Source of the DNA: JADLBR01 sp964651705
GTDB taxonomy: Bacteria; Verrucomicrobiota; Verrucomicrobiia; JADLBR01
NCBI GenBank assembly: GCA_964651705.1
Contig: CAZYWZ010000024.1
Location: 1 to 64,000 of the forward strand
Direction: 5' to 3'
DNA length: 64,000 bases
The position numbers and the translations under genes were made by a program. The notes beneath the pieces are model-generated. The model was not told the DNA's origin and did not search any database. It saw nothing but the letters and a program-made list of their open reading frames with translations. Position 1 is the stretch's first letter, and the number at the start of each line of letters is the position of its first letter. Below are positions 44,288-52,489 of this stretch, piece by piece.

Positions 44288-44620
44288 ATGCCCGCCGCGG
44301 ACTACGTGCTCGCCTACGATGTCGCGGACGACCGGGAGCGGGCCCGCGTGGCGAAGCTCCTGGCCGGATATGGTGTGCGCGCGCAGAAGAGCGTCTTCGA
44401 GTGCCGGCTGAGTCACGCATCCCGGGAAACCCTGATACGCAGGATCGAGTCTCTCAATCTGGCGACCGGCTTCGTGGCCTGCTACTCGTTGGCCCCAAAT
44501 GCAAAGAGGCGGGTCGCCGGGACGGTGACGACCGAGGGCTTTCCCAGGGACGCGTGCGCCTTTATTCTCGTGGCCCGCGAGTCGACGGCGACCCAAGATC
44601 TACCCGGGTTGCAACCATGA
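44288..44620 (+). CDS. cas2: Cas2
   Basis: A 110-residue Cas2. The first strand DYVLAYDVADDRERARV carries the conserved Asp. KLLAGYGVRAQKSVFECRLS is the standard second segment, and RIESLNLATGFVACYSLAPN follows. The C-terminal 25 residues extend a little beyond a minimal Cas2. Cas2 forms the core of the integration complex with Cas1. Here the stop overlaps the start of the Cas6-RT-Cas1 gene (ATGA at 44617-44620), ensuring coupled synthesis. Confidence 0.92.
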   Translation: MPAADYVLAYDVADDRERARVAKLLAGYGVRAQKSVFECRLSHASRETLIRRIESLNLATGFVACYSLAPNAKRRVAGTVTTEGFPRDACAFILVARESTATQDLPGLQP

Positions 44621-47328
44621 CGGCACATCACAGCGACGGCATCGCCCCGACGGCATTCACTTGGCCGGTGATCTCGCTCCGGCTGCGCAACTTGCGAAAT
44701 CAGTTTGCGCGAGAACACCCGCTGTGGATTCTCAAGGCGGTGCTGCTGTCCTCCTTGCGCGCGCGGGGCATCGAACGGCGACCTTTCCTGTTTCACCCCA
44801 GATTCGAGCCGTTCGGTGACCGCGTGCGTCTCGGGCGCATATATGACATCGAGGTCGCCTGCCCCGGATGGACCATCGAGGACGCTTCCGAGTTTCAAGG
44901 GGCCATCGCCGAGTGGCTGTCCGACCCTGCCCACAACTTCTCCATCGAGGAAATGCATCCCATCGAGTCCCGCCGGTGGGACGAGACAGCCGCGCGCATC
45001 GAGGGCCGCCTCGATTTGTCCGCCGACGAGGTCTGTCTCGATTTCATAACGCCTTTCGCCTTCTCAGGACCGGCACCGGATGACCACGGCGTCCGCCGGC
45101 GGATCGAGCCGGGTCACCTTCGGGCGCTTATCGACCGACGGTCGGACGAACTCGGTTTGCCGACGCCGGGCGACACCGCGGACCCGGTATTCGGCTCGCT
45201 CCGATGCCTGCCATGGTTCTGGTCCTTCCAGAAGCACACCCACCGTCCGAAATCCGCCCGCGGCGAGGGAGGATCTACCCGGCAAGACCTAACCGGCATG
45301 CAGGGACCGCTCTACCTCCGCGGACCCTGGAAGGAGATCCTCCCGTACCTCGTGCTGTGTTCCGAGCTCCACATCGGCAACCGGGTCGGCAACGGCGCCG
45401 GCCGCTTCGTATTGCACACGGCCCGGACCTTCTTCGACCGCGAGATCTCCAATCCCGCGCGGTACGTCGAGGTCTGCCGCGGGATGCGCGAGGAGGCCGA
45501 CGAGGATGACGGGTTCTCGTCATCCATCGAGGACGATGCGGCATTGGCGGCCGCCCTCGCGAAAGATGCCGCGTCGGGGACCTATCGTCCGGGCGCCGCG
45601 TGCGCCTTCTCGGTGCCGAAACGCTCCGGGGGATCACGGCGGATCGCGTTGCTCCCGTCGCGCGACAGGGTCCTGCATCGGGCGATCCATCTCATCCTGC
45701 AGCCATCACTCGACCACGCCATGGATGGTGGTGCCATCGGGTTTCGCCCGGGCCACGGCGCCAAGGACGCCGCCCGGGTCGTGGCCGCCGCCCTTCGGGA
45801 GGGTTTTTCACACGCAGTCGAAACCGACATCGAGGCTTTCTTCGATCAGATCGAATGGGATCGCCTGGATGCCGCCATCGATGCAATCCTGCCGCGCGCT
45901 GATGTGCGCACGCGGTCGCTGCTCGGCACGCTGATTCGCACCCCGCTGGATGGGGACGGGACCGACGGACCACGGCGGCGGGGCCTCCTGCAAGGTAGTT
46001 CGCTATCGCCTCTACTGGCGAACCTCTTCCTCGCCGATTTCGACCGATGTCTGCATTCCCCCGCACGGCGATTGATCCGTTTTGGTGATGACCTGATCGT
46101 GCTGACACGTGGGTGTGAGGAGGCCGGGCGCGCGCTTGAGGACGTCAGAAGGGAGCTCGATGCCCGCGGCCTGCGGATTCGCCCGGACAAGACCGCGATA
46201 GCTTCGCTCGAGGATGGCCTCGACTTCCTCGGCATCCGGCTCGACGCCGACATCATGGGCGACTGGGTCGAGCATGCGGCTCTTCGCATGCCGGTCTTCA
46301 TCGGGGATCTGCGCGTGATGCTGGGTGTCGATGGGGAGACCATCGTCGCCCGCCGCCGCGGCGAACTGCTCGCCCGGTATCCCATGCACCGCGTGAATCA
46401 CCTCATCGTTATGGGGACCAATGTGCTCTCCACCCGACTGCTGGGCGCGTGCGTGCGCCGCGGAATCGCCGTGAGCCTCTGCGAGGCCCACGGCTCCCAT
46501 GTGTCGACGATCACCCCACAAAGAAGGGGGCTCTGCGAGCGGGCTGGGCGGCACTTCGTGCGCCGCACCCAACTGGCTCCGGGCGCCGAGATCCAAATCG
46601 CGCAACGGATCGTCGAGGCAAAGGTCACCAATTATCTGGCCTGGCTCGACCACTCCCTCGATCCCCATGTCACCCGAGCCGCGAGCGTCGCCGAAGCACT
46701 GCTGCGCCAGCTCATGGCGGATCCCGCCCCCCCATCGCAAGATGTCATCAGGGGATGGGAGGGCAGGATCGCTAGAGAACTCTTCCCGGCGGTCAACCGC
46801 CTCGTCAAGAACGACTTCTTCCATAGCGAGACCCGCGAACCGCGATCAAAACGGGATCCCTTTAATGTGATGTTGGACTTCGCGTACCACATGGCGTTCG
46901 CCCGATTGGATGTCCTTCTGCGGGGTCAGGGCCTCAACCCATGGCTCGGGTTCCTCCATAGTCCGAAAGACTCCTACGAATCCCTCGTGTGCGACCTACA
47001 AGAGCCATTCCGCGCCCGCATGGATCGTCTCGTCGTGCGGTCGTTAAACCGAGGCGTCGTCAAACCCGCTGATTTCGAGGAGGCGGGCGACCGGCGCTGG
47101 CGTCTCGCCCCAGCGGCATCTGGACGGTTCTTCGATGCCTTCGAACGCGAGATGGGTGTCAAGCTCTCCGGAGATCCTGGATCCCTCCGCCGCCTCCTTG
47201 TCGGACAGGTCCTTGCAGTCGCGGCTTGGGCGGAGGGCGCCGAAGACATTCGCTTCTACCGCATGTCCCGTCCCTGCCGACGCTCGGGCAGGTCGACCCA
47301 TGCATCAACCCCGGCCACACTTCAATGA
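44617..47328 (+). CDS. cas6-RT-cas1: Cas6-RT-Cas1 fusion protein
   Basis: A 903-residue three-domain protein; the frame is open 112 codons further upstream but this ATG overlaps the cas2 stop. Residues 10-270 are Cas6-like with the glycine-rich loop HIGNRVGNGAGRFVL (252-266). Residues 325-545 are a reverse transcriptase with D404 in ETDIEAFFD, LLQGSSLSPLLANLFL, and the active site RFGDD (FGDD at 489-492 in place of YADD). Residues 555-850 are Cas1 with E715 (GWEGRIAREL), H781 (GFLHSPKDSYESL) and D793 (CDLQEPFR). Such fusions process crRNA and allow spacers to be acquired from RNA. All key residues are present. Confidence 0.95.
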   Translation: MTAHHSDGIAPTAFTWPVISLRLRNLRNQFAREHPLWILKAVLLSSLRARGIERRPFLFHPRFEPFGDRVRLGRIYDIEVACPGWTIEDASEFQGAIAEWLSDPAHNFSIEEMHPIESRRWDETAARIEGRLDLSADEVCLDFITPFAFSGPAPDDHGVRRRIEPGHLRALIDRRSDELGLPTPGDTADPVFGSLRCLPWFWSFQKHTHRPKSARGEGGSTRQDLTGMQGPLYLRGPWKEILPYLVLCSELHIGNRVGNGAGRFVLHTARTFFDREISNPARYVEVCRGMREEADEDDGFSSSIEDDAALAAALAKDAASGTYRPGAACAFSVPKRSGGSRRIALLPSRDRVLHRAIHLILQPSLDHAMDGGAIGFRPGHGAKDAARVVAAALREGFSHAVETDIEAFFDQIEWDRLDAAIDAILPRADVRTRSLLGTLIRTPLDGDGTDGPRRRGLLQGSSLSPLLANLFLADFDRCLHSPARRLIRFGDDLIVLTRGCEEAGRALEDVRRELDARGLRIRPDKTAIASLEDGLDFLGIRLDADIMGDWVEHAALRMPVFIGDLRVMLGVDGETIVARRRGELLARYPMHRVNHLIVMGTNVLSTRLLGACVRRGIAVSLCEAHGSHVSTITPQRRGLCERAGRHFVRRTQLAPGAEIQIAQRIVEAKVTNYLAWLDHSLDPHVTRAASVAEALLRQLMADPAPPSQDVIRGWEGRIARELFPAVNRLVKNDFFHSETREPRSKRDPFNVMLDFAYHMAFARLDVLLRGQGLNPWLGFLHSPKDSYESLVCDLQEPFRARMDRLVVRSLNRGVVKPADFEEAGDRRWRLAPAASGRFFDAFEREMGVKLSGDPGSLRRLLVGQVLAVAAWAEGAEDIRFYRMSRPCRRSGRSTHASTPATLQ

Positions 47329-47479
47329 GCCTTGCCGATCCAGGCGCCCGCTGTTGCCGCTTCTTCGGCTCCTGCCGACGGCGGCGCTGGTGCGGCGCGG
47401 TTGCCAGCACAACCACGCTGCCATCACCGAAGATGGCGAGGTGACCATCGTGCGAACCGATGAGGGGGCGAAACCATGA
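47300..47479 (+). CDS. Possible small or frameshifted gene between cas1 and the PcfJ gene
   Basis: A 59-codon frame starts inside the end of the cas1 fusion and stops in an ATGA overlap with the PcfJ-like start. Its C-terminal part, CQHNHAAITEDGEVTIVRTD, looks protein-like. A second frame, from an ATG overlapping the cas1 stop at 47325, gives a Cys/Arg-rich start (ARCCRFFGSCRRRRWCG). The two good halves lie in different frames, so this may be one small Cys-containing gene broken by a frameshift or sequencing error. Low confidence. Confidence 0.3.
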   Translation: MHQPRPHFNEPCRSRRPLLPLLRLLPTAALVRRGCQHNHAAITEDGEVTIVRTDEGAKP

Positions 47480-49047
47480 CCGGGCACACCGAGACAACCA
47501 GCGCGGGGACACGCGCCGCCGCGCTGCGGCGCGAGATGCTGGGTCCCATCGGCCGGGAGGCGCCGATCGGGGGAGGGGCGCTGGTGGCCCGGGGCATCAA
47601 CGCCGATTTTGATGGCCGCGAGCGCGCGTGGCACGGCGACGTCTACGTCCTGAGCGGGACAACCACGCTCCACGCGCGCCCCTGGCCCGAGCCGCACGCG
47701 CGCCTTCGCCATAAACGTCCCGGCCCGTGGGACCCGCACGATCCGCATCTCGATGTCCGGCGCGGCTTCCTCGGCACCGCCCGACCCGAGCCCTCGACAT
47801 CGCTCGTCGATTGGCTGATCCCGGCCCGAACCCCACAGCCCTTTACGCCGGCGGAAGACGATCAAACAGATTGGACCCGCCGAGCCATCGGGCGGATTCC
47901 CGAGGAGGTCCGCCGTCAGCTGGCGCCATTCCGATTCCGGCAGTGGCAACTGCTGCGCCTCGTCTCCTGCGACACCCGTGCCCTCGACCTCATCGACGCC
48001 AATCCAGCGCTCGCCTGGGCGCTGGCCTCCGCCCCCGACTTCGTGCGGGGCAATGCCACCGAAGTTTGCGCCGAGGCCGTTCGCCAGATCGCGCGCCGGC
48101 AGCGGGACATCGCCGGCTGGTTGGGTTTTCCGGCGAATGAGTCGTCCGTCAGGATACTCCGGAAAGTGCCCCCCGAATCCTGCGGTATCACGCCGCTCCA
48201 AGAACTCCGCGCCATGGCCGGCATGCCCCATTGCGCCGAGCGGCTGCGCCACCTTCGCGAGCTGCCCGCCGTGGTCATCTTGGCACTGCGCTCCCGGATA
48301 CTCGGCCCCTCGCTCACCCCCGCCGTCCTCGAGCAGATCGTCGCCGAGATCGCGAGGCTGCGGCAACCATCAGCCAACGCTGATGCCGCCCGGGGCCCCA
48401 CCATCGCCCACCTCTTGGAAGACACCGCCCGGATGGCACAGATGATCCCCGGCGCCAACGCCCCCCGGCCGGTCGACTCGATCACGGCCCTCCGCCGACG
48501 CCACGACCAACTCGTGGAAACGTTTCTCGCCCTCTCAAGACCGCGACCCCAGGAGCCGCCCGTCCGGCGACCGCGACCCCACCGACGGCCCGCACCCGCG
48601 CCCCAAGCCGCCGACGTTGCGCCCAAACGCCAATACCGTGGAACCCTGTTCCCTCCCCCCCCTTTCCCATCCTCGGACGGCATCGAACCCATCACCTGCG
48701 GCGCGGAACTGAATCGGGAGGGCCTGGAGATGCACAGCTGCGTCCGCTCTTACTACGGCGACATCTGCTACGGGCGTTATTACGTCTATCGGGTCACCCA
48801 TCCCAAACGAGCCACCCTCGGCCTGAAGCGCGCTTACGACGGCACCTGGCGCATCGATCAGGTGGCGGGCATCCGGAACCACAAGGTCTCCGCGGACCTC
48901 TATTCCCACGTGGTGCAATGGTTCCAGAAATGGGCGCTGCCCGGCCCCGCTTGCAGCACCCGCCAACCCCCCGCGGCCCCGGCCCTCAACCCGCAGGCTG
49001 CGCACCCTCCAGAAGATCCCGCCACCCCCCGGCTGCCGGGACTGTGA
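47476..49047 (+). CDS. PcfJ-domain protein
   Basis: A 523-residue protein. Residues 1-390 are a helical, Arg/Pro-rich region I do not recognise. The C-terminal domain (about 410-490) matches PcfJ-like proteins: PITCGAELNREGLEMHSCV, then YYVYRVTHPKRATLGLK, WRIDQVAGIRNHKVS and HVVQWF. PcfJ-like proteins occur on conjugative plasmids and many mobile or defence regions; their biochemical role is unknown. It follows the cas genes on the same strand with a 4-bp overlap to the small frame in front, so it may be transcribed with the adaptation genes. Its tail is rich in Pro and Ala. Confidence 0.72.
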   Translation: MTGHTETTSAGTRAAALRREMLGPIGREAPIGGGALVARGINADFDGRERAWHGDVYVLSGTTTLHARPWPEPHARLRHKRPGPWDPHDPHLDVRRGFLGTARPEPSTSLVDWLIPARTPQPFTPAEDDQTDWTRRAIGRIPEEVRRQLAPFRFRQWQLLRLVSCDTRALDLIDANPALAWALASAPDFVRGNATEVCAEAVRQIARRQRDIAGWLGFPANESSVRILRKVPPESCGITPLQELRAMAGMPHCAERLRHLRELPAVVILALRSRILGPSLTPAVLEQIVAEIARLRQPSANADAARGPTIAHLLEDTARMAQMIPGANAPRPVDSITALRRRHDQLVETFLALSRPRPQEPPVRRPRPHRRPAPAPQAADVAPKRQYRGTLFPPPPFPSSDGIEPITCGAELNREGLEMHSCVRSYYGDICYGRYYVYRVTHPKRATLGLKRAYDGTWRIDQVAGIRNHKVSADLYSHVVQWFQKWALPGPACSTRQPPAAPALNPQAAHPPEDPATPRLPGL

Positions 49048-49196
49048 TTCCCGCCACGCCACAGCGCTTGCACAAGGTCCCAATGGCCTGTCGGTTCGCC
49101 AAGCTCATGCGAAGCGTTCCTCTGACTCCCCCCTTGGCCACACGGCGGTCCTGATACCGCCTTTCCCAGTTCGACGGACAGTCCTATCCTCTTGGC

Positions 49197-49952
49197 GTGT
49201 TCCCGAAGATCCTCGCCGTCTCGGACCTCCACGCGAACTGGGAGTGGTTCGCGTGGGTGATTCGCCATGCCCACCGCTTCGACCTGGTCTGCCTCGGCGG
49301 GGACCTCTGCGAGATCTTCATCGAACGCGCGACGCTTGCGGAACAGCACCAGTCAATTCTCCATCGCCTCTCGCGACTTGCGTCGACCGGACGCCCCCTG
49401 GCCGTGGCCGAGGGCAACCACGATGCCGCCCGCCCCGGATGGCTCGGCCTAGGACCCGGCCTCGAAAGGGTCATGTGGCCAGGTTTCTCGGACGAAGTCT
49501 GCGTGGCCGACCAGCGGTTTGTGCTGTCCGTCTGCCACGACACCGTGGTGGACGGCATCAACGCCCCCGGGCGCGTGGCCAGTGCCCTGGCCGCCGGGGC
49601 GGATGCGCGCGACCGGACCGGGTCCCCATGGCTCGTCCTGCACCATGAGCCACCAGAAGGAACACCCGTCTGCGCCGGCGCAGACGGCAACCGGCTCCTC
49701 TCCGGGCTGGTCCTTCGGCACCAGCCCGATCTGGTGATCTGCGCGCACATCCACGAGGCGCCCTTCGAGAGGGACATCGGCGGACGCTGGCACTGCCGGA
49801 TCGGTCGAACGCTGCTGGTCAACGCCGGCCAGTGGCACAGGCGCCGGTGGCCCTGCCATCTCCAGATCGATGGCGACACCGTCACGTGGCGAGCGCCAGG
49901 GCACCCGAGGGAGTCAGTTCGGGTGACGCGCTCGACCATCCCGGGCACATGA
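49197..49952 (+). CDS. Calcineurin-like metallophosphoesterase
   Basis: A 251-residue protein starting at GTG. The five metal-binding blocks are visible: LAVSDLHAN (7-15), CLGGDLCEI (32-40), AEGNHDAARP (about 73-82), LVLHHEP (about 145) and ICAHIHEAPF (about 183-192). It should be a dinuclear metal phosphodiesterase or phosphatase of the YfcE/Icc type. No signal peptide or membrane segment is seen. The substrate cannot be read. A nucleotide target is possible given the neighbouring cyclic-nucleotide systems, but that is speculation. Confidence 0.85.
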   Translation: MFPKILAVSDLHANWEWFAWVIRHAHRFDLVCLGGDLCEIFIERATLAEQHQSILHRLSRLASTGRPLAVAEGNHDAARPGWLGLGPGLERVMWPGFSDEVCVADQRFVLSVCHDTVVDGINAPGRVASALAAGADARDRTGSPWLVLHHEPPEGTPVCAGADGNRLLSGLVLRHQPDLVICAHIHEAPFERDIGGRWHCRIGRTLLVNAGQWHRRRWPCHLQIDGDTVTWRAPGHPRESVRVTRSTIPGT

Positions 49953-50677
49953 GGAACGTGATGGCGTCAGTAACTTTCCCCAGGTTTGTGCGGCTGCGCG
50001 TCACATGCGACCGGGCACGGGCCGAGGAGATGAGAATCTGTCATCGGAGAATTCCTAGGATCCGGACACTCCTCGATCCGATGCCCGGACTCGATAGATG
50101 GTGCGGATGATGGGCGCACCTCGACCCGGACCTCGATCCGAAGGACGGAATGCGCCCCCAAGGCTGGCACCGGATGTTTCGGCAGGCGAACGCCGCATAG
50201 TAGCACCTCCTGTTTGCCCAAGACGGCCGACACGTTCACTTGAGCGCCTCCGCGCGGGGACAGGAGCTTGTCCGCCACCGCGATCACTATCCCGAGGCGG
50301 TCGGTTGGCTGGCCAACCTCTTCGCAGAGGAGCGGAGATGCCGCCTTTGCGCGAGACGGTAGGCGTCAAGAGAACCACTGGCACCGGAAGGCGGGTGGGG
50401 TGGCTGGCACGCCTCACGCGCCCGCGTGTCGATACGCCCGCCCGTGAGTGGTTGGGCGCAGCGGGTGTATTGTTGCTTTCATGTCAAGCAAACCCCACCC
50501 GAACCGGTTAATCGCCAACCGATTTGGCGCCCTGCAGCGCCAGGTCGGATCCGCGGGTGGTACCAAATTTCGCATTTCCGATCGTGCCGGTGCCCTGGTA
50601 TCGTGTAGGCGCTATCCCACGTCATGCATTCGTGGCACCAACATTGGAGGGGAAGGTTTCGCCCAAGGGATTGACCT
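49953..50677. other. 725-bp region without a convincing intact gene
   Basis: No full-length gene is supported between the phosphoesterase and the unknown gene at 50678. It contains a short gene-like remnant (listed separately) and otherwise frames of poor composition on both strands. No tRNA, clear promoter pair or strong hairpin stood out by eye. Confidence 0.5.
50204..50362 (+). pseudogene. Short gene remnant
   Basis: A 52-codon open stretch with no good start, ending TAG at 50360-50362. Its translation is protein-like, including ELVRHRDHYPEAVGWLANLF and the terminal EERRCRLCARR with a CxxC pair. It looks like the C-terminal end of a degraded gene. I cannot identify the family. Confidence 0.3.
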
Positions 50678-51295
50678 ATGCTGGAACAGATTGATATCGA
50701 CGTGGCCAAGCATTGTCGCGCGGCGGTCCAACTGAGTTCGGGGCAGCCCGAACCGATCGGGGAGGCCTACTGCTTCGAATGGGGAGCCGTTGCCGATGCA
50801 GCCAGGGAGGCGGGACAAAATCTCGACAGGTTCTTGACCCTCCGGCTCGCGGGCCACTTCGCCCTTAAGCGGTCGCGCTCCAGCGTGCTGGTCTTCTACA
50901 CACCGGTTCAGGGTCACATCATCATGACGGTTTGCTCCACGACGAGGCTGTCGATGATCGACGCCTTGCATTCCATGCCGGGCTACCTCGAGTACGGCCA
51001 AGAGTTCGTCCCTCCCACCGCGAGACCCTTCATTCTATACGATGAGCAGTGTCTCTATAGGACCTACCTGACGCAAGGCCGCCCAACGGAATCCCACTAT
51101 ATCTGCGACCTTGGGAATCTGTTTGGCCTAAGCGTCGACGCGGTCGATGAGCCTGGATACGAGATCGTAACAGCCGGACCCAACAGTGACGTGGATTACT
51201 CTGTTGTGCCACTGGAACCCACCGAAGAGGTTTGGACGGGCGGCGCAACAATCACGCTTCACCACGTCTTCTGTCGCTTGACGCGTTCAGACTGA
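50678..51295 (+). CDS. Hypothetical protein
   Basis: A 205-residue protein with no family I recognise. It looks like a mixed alpha/beta cytoplasmic protein: HFALKRSRSSVLVFYTPVQG, then a strand-helix segment GHIIMTVCSTTRLSMIDALH, and later DSVVPLEP-like acidic strands. No catalytic motif, signal peptide or membrane segment is present. Codon use is somewhat less GC-biased than its neighbours, hinting at separate arrival. The start ATG has no strong ribosome binding site nearby; GGAGGGGAAGG lies about 30 bp upstream. Confidence 0.5.
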   Translation: MLEQIDIDVAKHCRAAVQLSSGQPEPIGEAYCFEWGAVADAAREAGQNLDRFLTLRLAGHFALKRSRSSVLVFYTPVQGHIIMTVCSTTRLSMIDALHSMPGYLEYGQEFVPPTARPFILYDEQCLYRTYLTQGRPTESHYICDLGNLFGLSVDAVDEPGYEIVTAGPNSDVDYSVVPLEPTEEVWTGGATITLHHVFCRLTRSD

Positions 51296-51548
51296 CGACA
51301 ACACCCGCATGATTTTGTGGAAGCGACAGGCATTCTTGTTCATTGAAGGTGACGACAAAGCGATTCCCCCGCCCCATCCTCAAGCCACGAGACATGAGAA
51401 TCACATTTGGGATGGAGACACCGAGGGGCACGCGCGACATCGGACACTTGGTCTGTGGGCCGATGGGATTGGTCGCGACACTGGAGTTGAGGAGGCTAGA
51501 GCACTTAAAATATTTCTGTAGCCGTTCGGGATGTTCGTGGTAGGTTAG

Positions 51549-51730
51549 TGGCCGCCGACCCTATCGATCGATCTGCGGGAACGGGTCTTGGCCACGTACG
51601 ACCGGGGCGAGCAAACCCGGGAGCAAGTCGCGCGGCGCTTTTGCATGTCGCTGGGCATAGTCAAGATGCTGCTGCAGCAATGGCGCGACACCGGCGACAT
51701 CGGCCCGCGCCATCATCTCAGCGGTCGCAA
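51549..51730 (+). pseudogene. IS630-family transposase fragment
   Basis: A frame without a start codon reads LSIDLRERVLATYDRGEQT, then REQVARRFCMSLGIVKMLLQ and RDTGDIGPRHHLSGR. This is the N-terminal helix-turn-helix domain of IS630-type transposases. The match stops after about 60 codons. The catalytic DDE domain is absent and no terminal inverted repeats are seen. The surrounding 51296-51989 stretch has no other supported gene. It is a remnant of an old insertion. Confidence 0.7.
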
Positions 51731-51989
51731 TATCCCAAATAAATCGTGTGATCGCAGCATAGATTCCGGCCTCACGCGGGGATTCAATCATCGGGCACCA
51801 GAGCGAAGGCTCGCGGAGACGAGTCAACCACGCCGTGGGCTCCAGTTGCGCGACAACGGGGGTTATCTGAGCACTTGTTGCACCCCTGTGGCGCCGTCCG
51901 CCCTCTCGGGCGACATTGACACGACACTCGCGGGCGGCAGATCCAATCGTCGCCCCAGAAACGCCCGGGAAGTGGCGACATCGTCCCAG

Positions 51990-52409
51990 TCAGCGGAGAA
52001 TCTCGACTGTGGACACCACCCATTCCACGCGCCGCTCCGCCGTCATGGCCCAGAGCGTCTCCCAGAGTTGCCGGTGGCGGACGGGGGCGCCGTGGCGGTT
52101 GCGCCAGCCGTTGTGGAGCCAGCGGTGGATCCACCGGGTCATGCCCAGGACGAGGGGGCACTCCGGAGCCTCGATCCTCACCGCGGCCCCCGCCGGGATG
52201 CGGTCCATGACCGCGAGGGCACCGCGCAGCGAGCACTCGAATCGGCCCAGGGGCCGGGTCATCCAGTCCATTTCACCCTCATCCTCCGCCAAACCCCGGG
52301 TCAGCCTGTAGCGCCACCGGTAGCCGCCGAGGATCCCCTCGTCCACGATGCCCAATTCCACCCTCGCGATCCGGGGATCGCCGTCCCTTCCGCTGTCCGT
52401 GTTTGTCAT
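51990..52409 (-). CDS. RNase HI-like protein with altered active site
   Basis: A 139-residue protein starting MTNTDSGRDG. The fold signature of RNase HI is clear in its second half: LGMTRWIHRWLHNGWRNRHG and then PVRHRQLWETLW correspond to the GI--WI-GW---GW and PV-N-DLW blocks. At the position of the first catalytic Asp it has ARVELGIVDEGILGGYRW, that is Glu. The TDS motif is replaced by APECP. The Glu in RFECSLRGALAVM is kept. It is probably catalytically impaired and may bind RNA:DNA hybrids. It is divergent from the AAA+ gene. An intact RNase HI lies at 59530. Confidence 0.6.
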   Translation of the reverse strand: MTNTDSGRDGDPRIARVELGIVDEGILGGYRWRYRLTRGLAEDEGEMDWMTRPLGRFECSLRGALAVMDRIPAGAAVRIEAPECPLVLGMTRWIHRWLHNGWRNRHGAPVRHRQLWETLWAMTAERRVEWVVSTVEILR

Positions 52410-52489
52410 GGTTGAGGATAGGACGCCGATGAGACCGCTTATCGGATGGCGCGGAGCGGGTCCGTCTCCCGGGCGGCCTATCCTCCCGC

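Noticed and set aside
44281..44616. Upstream extension of the Cas6-RT-Cas1 frame to a GTG at 44281
   Set aside because: It runs through cas2 in another frame with Arg/Gly-rich non-protein composition. The ATG at 44617 overlaps the cas2 stop and starts the Cas6-like domain.
49967..50511. Several 100-137-codon frames on both strands
   Set aside because: They overlap one another, are rich in Arg, Pro and Gly, and have no domain signature.
51588..52415. 275-codon + strand frame
   Set aside because: The first part is the IS630 fragment. The remainder is antisense to the RNase HI-like gene and has no protein character.
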